In this document: one piece after another, positions 62,517 to 64,000 of the stretch
How positions within the stretch are numbered: the stretch's first letter is position 1
Layout of the letters: each line of letters starts with the position of its first letter
Program-made: the position numbers and the translations under genes
NCBI GenBank assembly: GCA_032622095.1
Contig: CP136064.1
Span: 149,857,819-149,921,818 of the forward strand
Reading direction: 5' to 3'
DNA from: Siphonodentalium dalli
Lineage: Eukaryota > Mollusca > Scaphopoda > Gadilida > Siphonodentaliidae
Length of the DNA stretch: 64,000 nt
Notes under the pieces: generated by a model
Told to the model about the DNA's origin: nothing
Databases searched by the model: none
The model's input: the letters and a program-made list of their open reading frames with translations, nothing else

Positions 62517-64000
62517 AGTATTTAGTGGCACAAGCTGTCGCTTTATGCCCACATAATCACCATTCCTACAAGCCTTACAGAAAACCCGGACCAGTTGACC
62601 CTCGGTTGACCGCCTACAGATATCCTGTAGGGATGGTACGTAAAAATCAACCAATATTGAAGGAAATTACGTATAGTTTGAGTATTTAGTGGCAACAAGC
62701 TGTCGCTTTATACCCACATAATCACCATTCATGCCCGCTTTACAGAAAACCCGGACCAGTTTACCCTCGGTTGACCACCTTCAGATATCCTGGGGGGATG
62801 GTACGTAAAAATCGACCAATTTTGAAGGAAATTACGTATAGTTTGAGTATTTAGTGGCAACAAGCTGTCGCTTTATACCCACATAATCACCATTCCTACC
62901 CGCCTTACAGAAAATCCGGACCAGTTGACCCTCGGTTGACCACCTACAGATATCCTGGGGGGATGGTACGTAAAAATCGACCAATTTTGAAGGAAATTTC
63001 GTATAGTATGAGTATTTAGTGGCACAAGCTGTCGCTTTATGCCAACATAATCACCATTCCTGCCCTTACAGAAAACCCGGACCAGTTGACCCTCGGTTGA
63101 CCACCTACAGATATCCTGGGGGATGGTACGTAAAAATCGACCAATTTTGAAGGAAATTTCGTATAGTTTGAGTATTTAGTGGCACAAGCTGTCGCTTTAT
63201 GCCCACATAATCACCATTCCTAGCCGCCTTACAGAAAATCCGGACCAGTTGACCCTCGGTTGACCACCTACAGATATCCTGGGGGGGGGATGGTACGTAA
63301 AAATCGACCAATTTTGAAGAACATTTCGTATAGTTTGAGTATTTAGTGGCACAAGCTGTCGCTTTATGCCCATATAATCACCATTCCTACCCGCCTTACA
63401 GAAAACCCGGTCCAGTTGACCCTCGGTTGACCACCTACAGATATCCTGGGGGGATGGTACGTAAAAATCGACCAATTTTGAAGGAAATTTCGTATAGTAT
63501 GAGTATTTAGTGGCACAAGCTGTCGCTTTATGCCCACATAATCACCATTCCTACCCGCCTTACAGAAAAACCAGACCAGTTGACCCTTGGTTGACCACCT
63601 ACAGATATCCTGGGGGATGGTACGTAAAAATCGACCAATTTTGAAGGAAATTTCGTATAGTTTGAGTATTTAGTGGCACAAGCTGTCGCTTTATGCCCAC
63701 ATAATCACTATTCCTACCCGCCTTACAGAAAACCCGGACCATCTGACCCTCGGTTGACCACCTACAGATATCCTGGTGGGATGGTACGTAAAAATCGACC
63801 AATTTTGAAGGAAATTTCGTATAGTATGAGTATTTAGTCGCACAAGCTGTCGCTTTATGCCCACATAATCACCATTCCTACCCTTACAGTAAACCCGGAC
63901 CAGTTGACCCTCGGTTGACCACCTACAGATATCCTGGGGGGGGATGGTACGTAAAAATCAACCAATTTTGAAGGAAATTTCGTATAGTTTGAGTATTTAG
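62517..64000. repeat. Irregular right segment, 9 monomers plus a partial one
   Basis: Order: R-F-like-F-G-H-I-K-L-B, then the first nine bases of another unit. The second unit (near 62.68 kb) has cattcatgcccgctttac and ccttcagat and is seen nowhere else in the window. The L near 63.66 kb carries gaccatctg, shared with the L near 60.0 kb, and ends agtatg like A before passing into B. Confidence 0.75.

Larger units (their letters stand above)
1..64000. repeat. Satellite array, ~164 bp monomer, ~390 head-to-tail copies
   Basis: The same unit of about 164 bp repeats from the first base to the last, and every copy reads in the same direction. I mark monomer starts at agtatttag, or agcatttag in some types. 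Starts at 1, 165, 330, 490 and 655 show the period directly. Lengths are mostly 160-167 bp; differences come from a 3 bp deletion before cttacag, an extra A in ggcaacaag, an extra T in agtatttt, and the length of a G run. A clean copy is 35039-35202. Most copies carry an EcoRV site (gatatc) just before the G run, lost where acagatat becomes acatatat. The 164 bp length and HOR organisation resemble centromeric or pericentromeric satellites, but location is inference. No gene-sized non-repeat stretch exists anywhere in the window. Confidence 0.98.

Noticed and set aside
370-63802. Hundreds of overlapping open frames of 60-218 codons, mostly on the minus strand
   Set aside because: All are translations of the same satellite monomer in shifting frames, with no conserved frame between copies, no start context and no codon-level constraint. 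Indels between copies are not multiples of three. None is reported as a gene.
1-64000. CRISPR array
   Set aside because: There is no alternation of short constant repeats and unique spacers. The entire 164 bp unit is conserved.
1-64000. Tandem rDNA, tRNA or snRNA cluster
   Set aside because: No rRNA, tRNA or snRNA motifs were seen in the monomer, and it is too short for an rRNA unit.
1-64000. Bacterial or phage origin of the window
   Set aside because: No gene is present, and 64 kb of homogeneous HOR satellite is unknown in bacteria or phages.

Overview
The whole 64 kb window is one satellite DNA array. I see no protein-coding gene, tRNA, rRNA, CRISPR array, origin or operon. The basic unit is about 164 bp (about 46% GC in a consensus I counted by hand) and is repeated roughly 390 times, always head to tail and always in the same orientation. 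Position 1 is the start of a monomer and position 64000 lies inside the next one, so the array runs past both ends. Such an array points to a eukaryotic nuclear chromosome, most likely constitutive heterochromatin at or near a centromere or a chromosome end. I do not recognise the satellite family and cannot name the species.

Monomers fall into about 19 recurring types, which I label A to P plus R, V and W by diagnostic substitutions, 1 to 3 bp indels and G-tract length. They form two interleaved higher-order repeats (HORs). The long HOR is a 15-mer, A-B-C-D-E-F-G-H-I-J-K-L-M-N-O, about 2.45 kb. The short HOR is an 8-mer, A-B-C-D-V-W-P-O, 1312 bp. They share A-D and O. V and W closely resemble M and N, and P looks like an O/N chimera. 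The short HOR can be derived from the long one by an exchange between the look-alike monomers D and L, plus one further unequal exchange.

Layout: 1-2780 irregular, R/F/G-rich monomers. 2781-7530 mostly long-HOR order. 7531-9989 short-HOR material with an 11-monomer tandem duplication. 9990-15868 and 15869 to about 20.6 kb, a 36-monomer segment duplicated in tandem. 19630-24713 and 24714 onward, a 31-monomer tandem duplication whose second copy contains a nested 14-monomer duplication. 32580-36183, an 11-monomer tandem duplication. 36184-44931 mixed, indel-rich, with one 105 bp non-satellite insertion. 44932-50891 and 50892-56953, a 37-monomer (about 6 kb) tandem duplication. 56954-59009 a second copy of the insertion-bearing segment. 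59010-64000 mostly long-HOR order ending in irregular, R-containing monomers.

The only non-satellite sequence is a 105 bp AT-rich insert at 42670-42774 and 57885-57989. It has AATAAA and a TCATAG-repeat end, and looks like the 3' end of a non-LTR retroelement or SINE. It inserted once and was then copied along with the surrounding satellite. The many open frames of 60-218 codons on both strands are by-products of a stop-poor repeat, not genes. What can be learned here concerns how the array evolved (nested unequal crossover, chimeric monomers, CpG-type subtype markers), its possible structure (three A/T tracts spaced 11 bp apart per 164 bp unit), and a stretch at about 38.2-48.1 kb whose single-base deletions suggest consensus errors.
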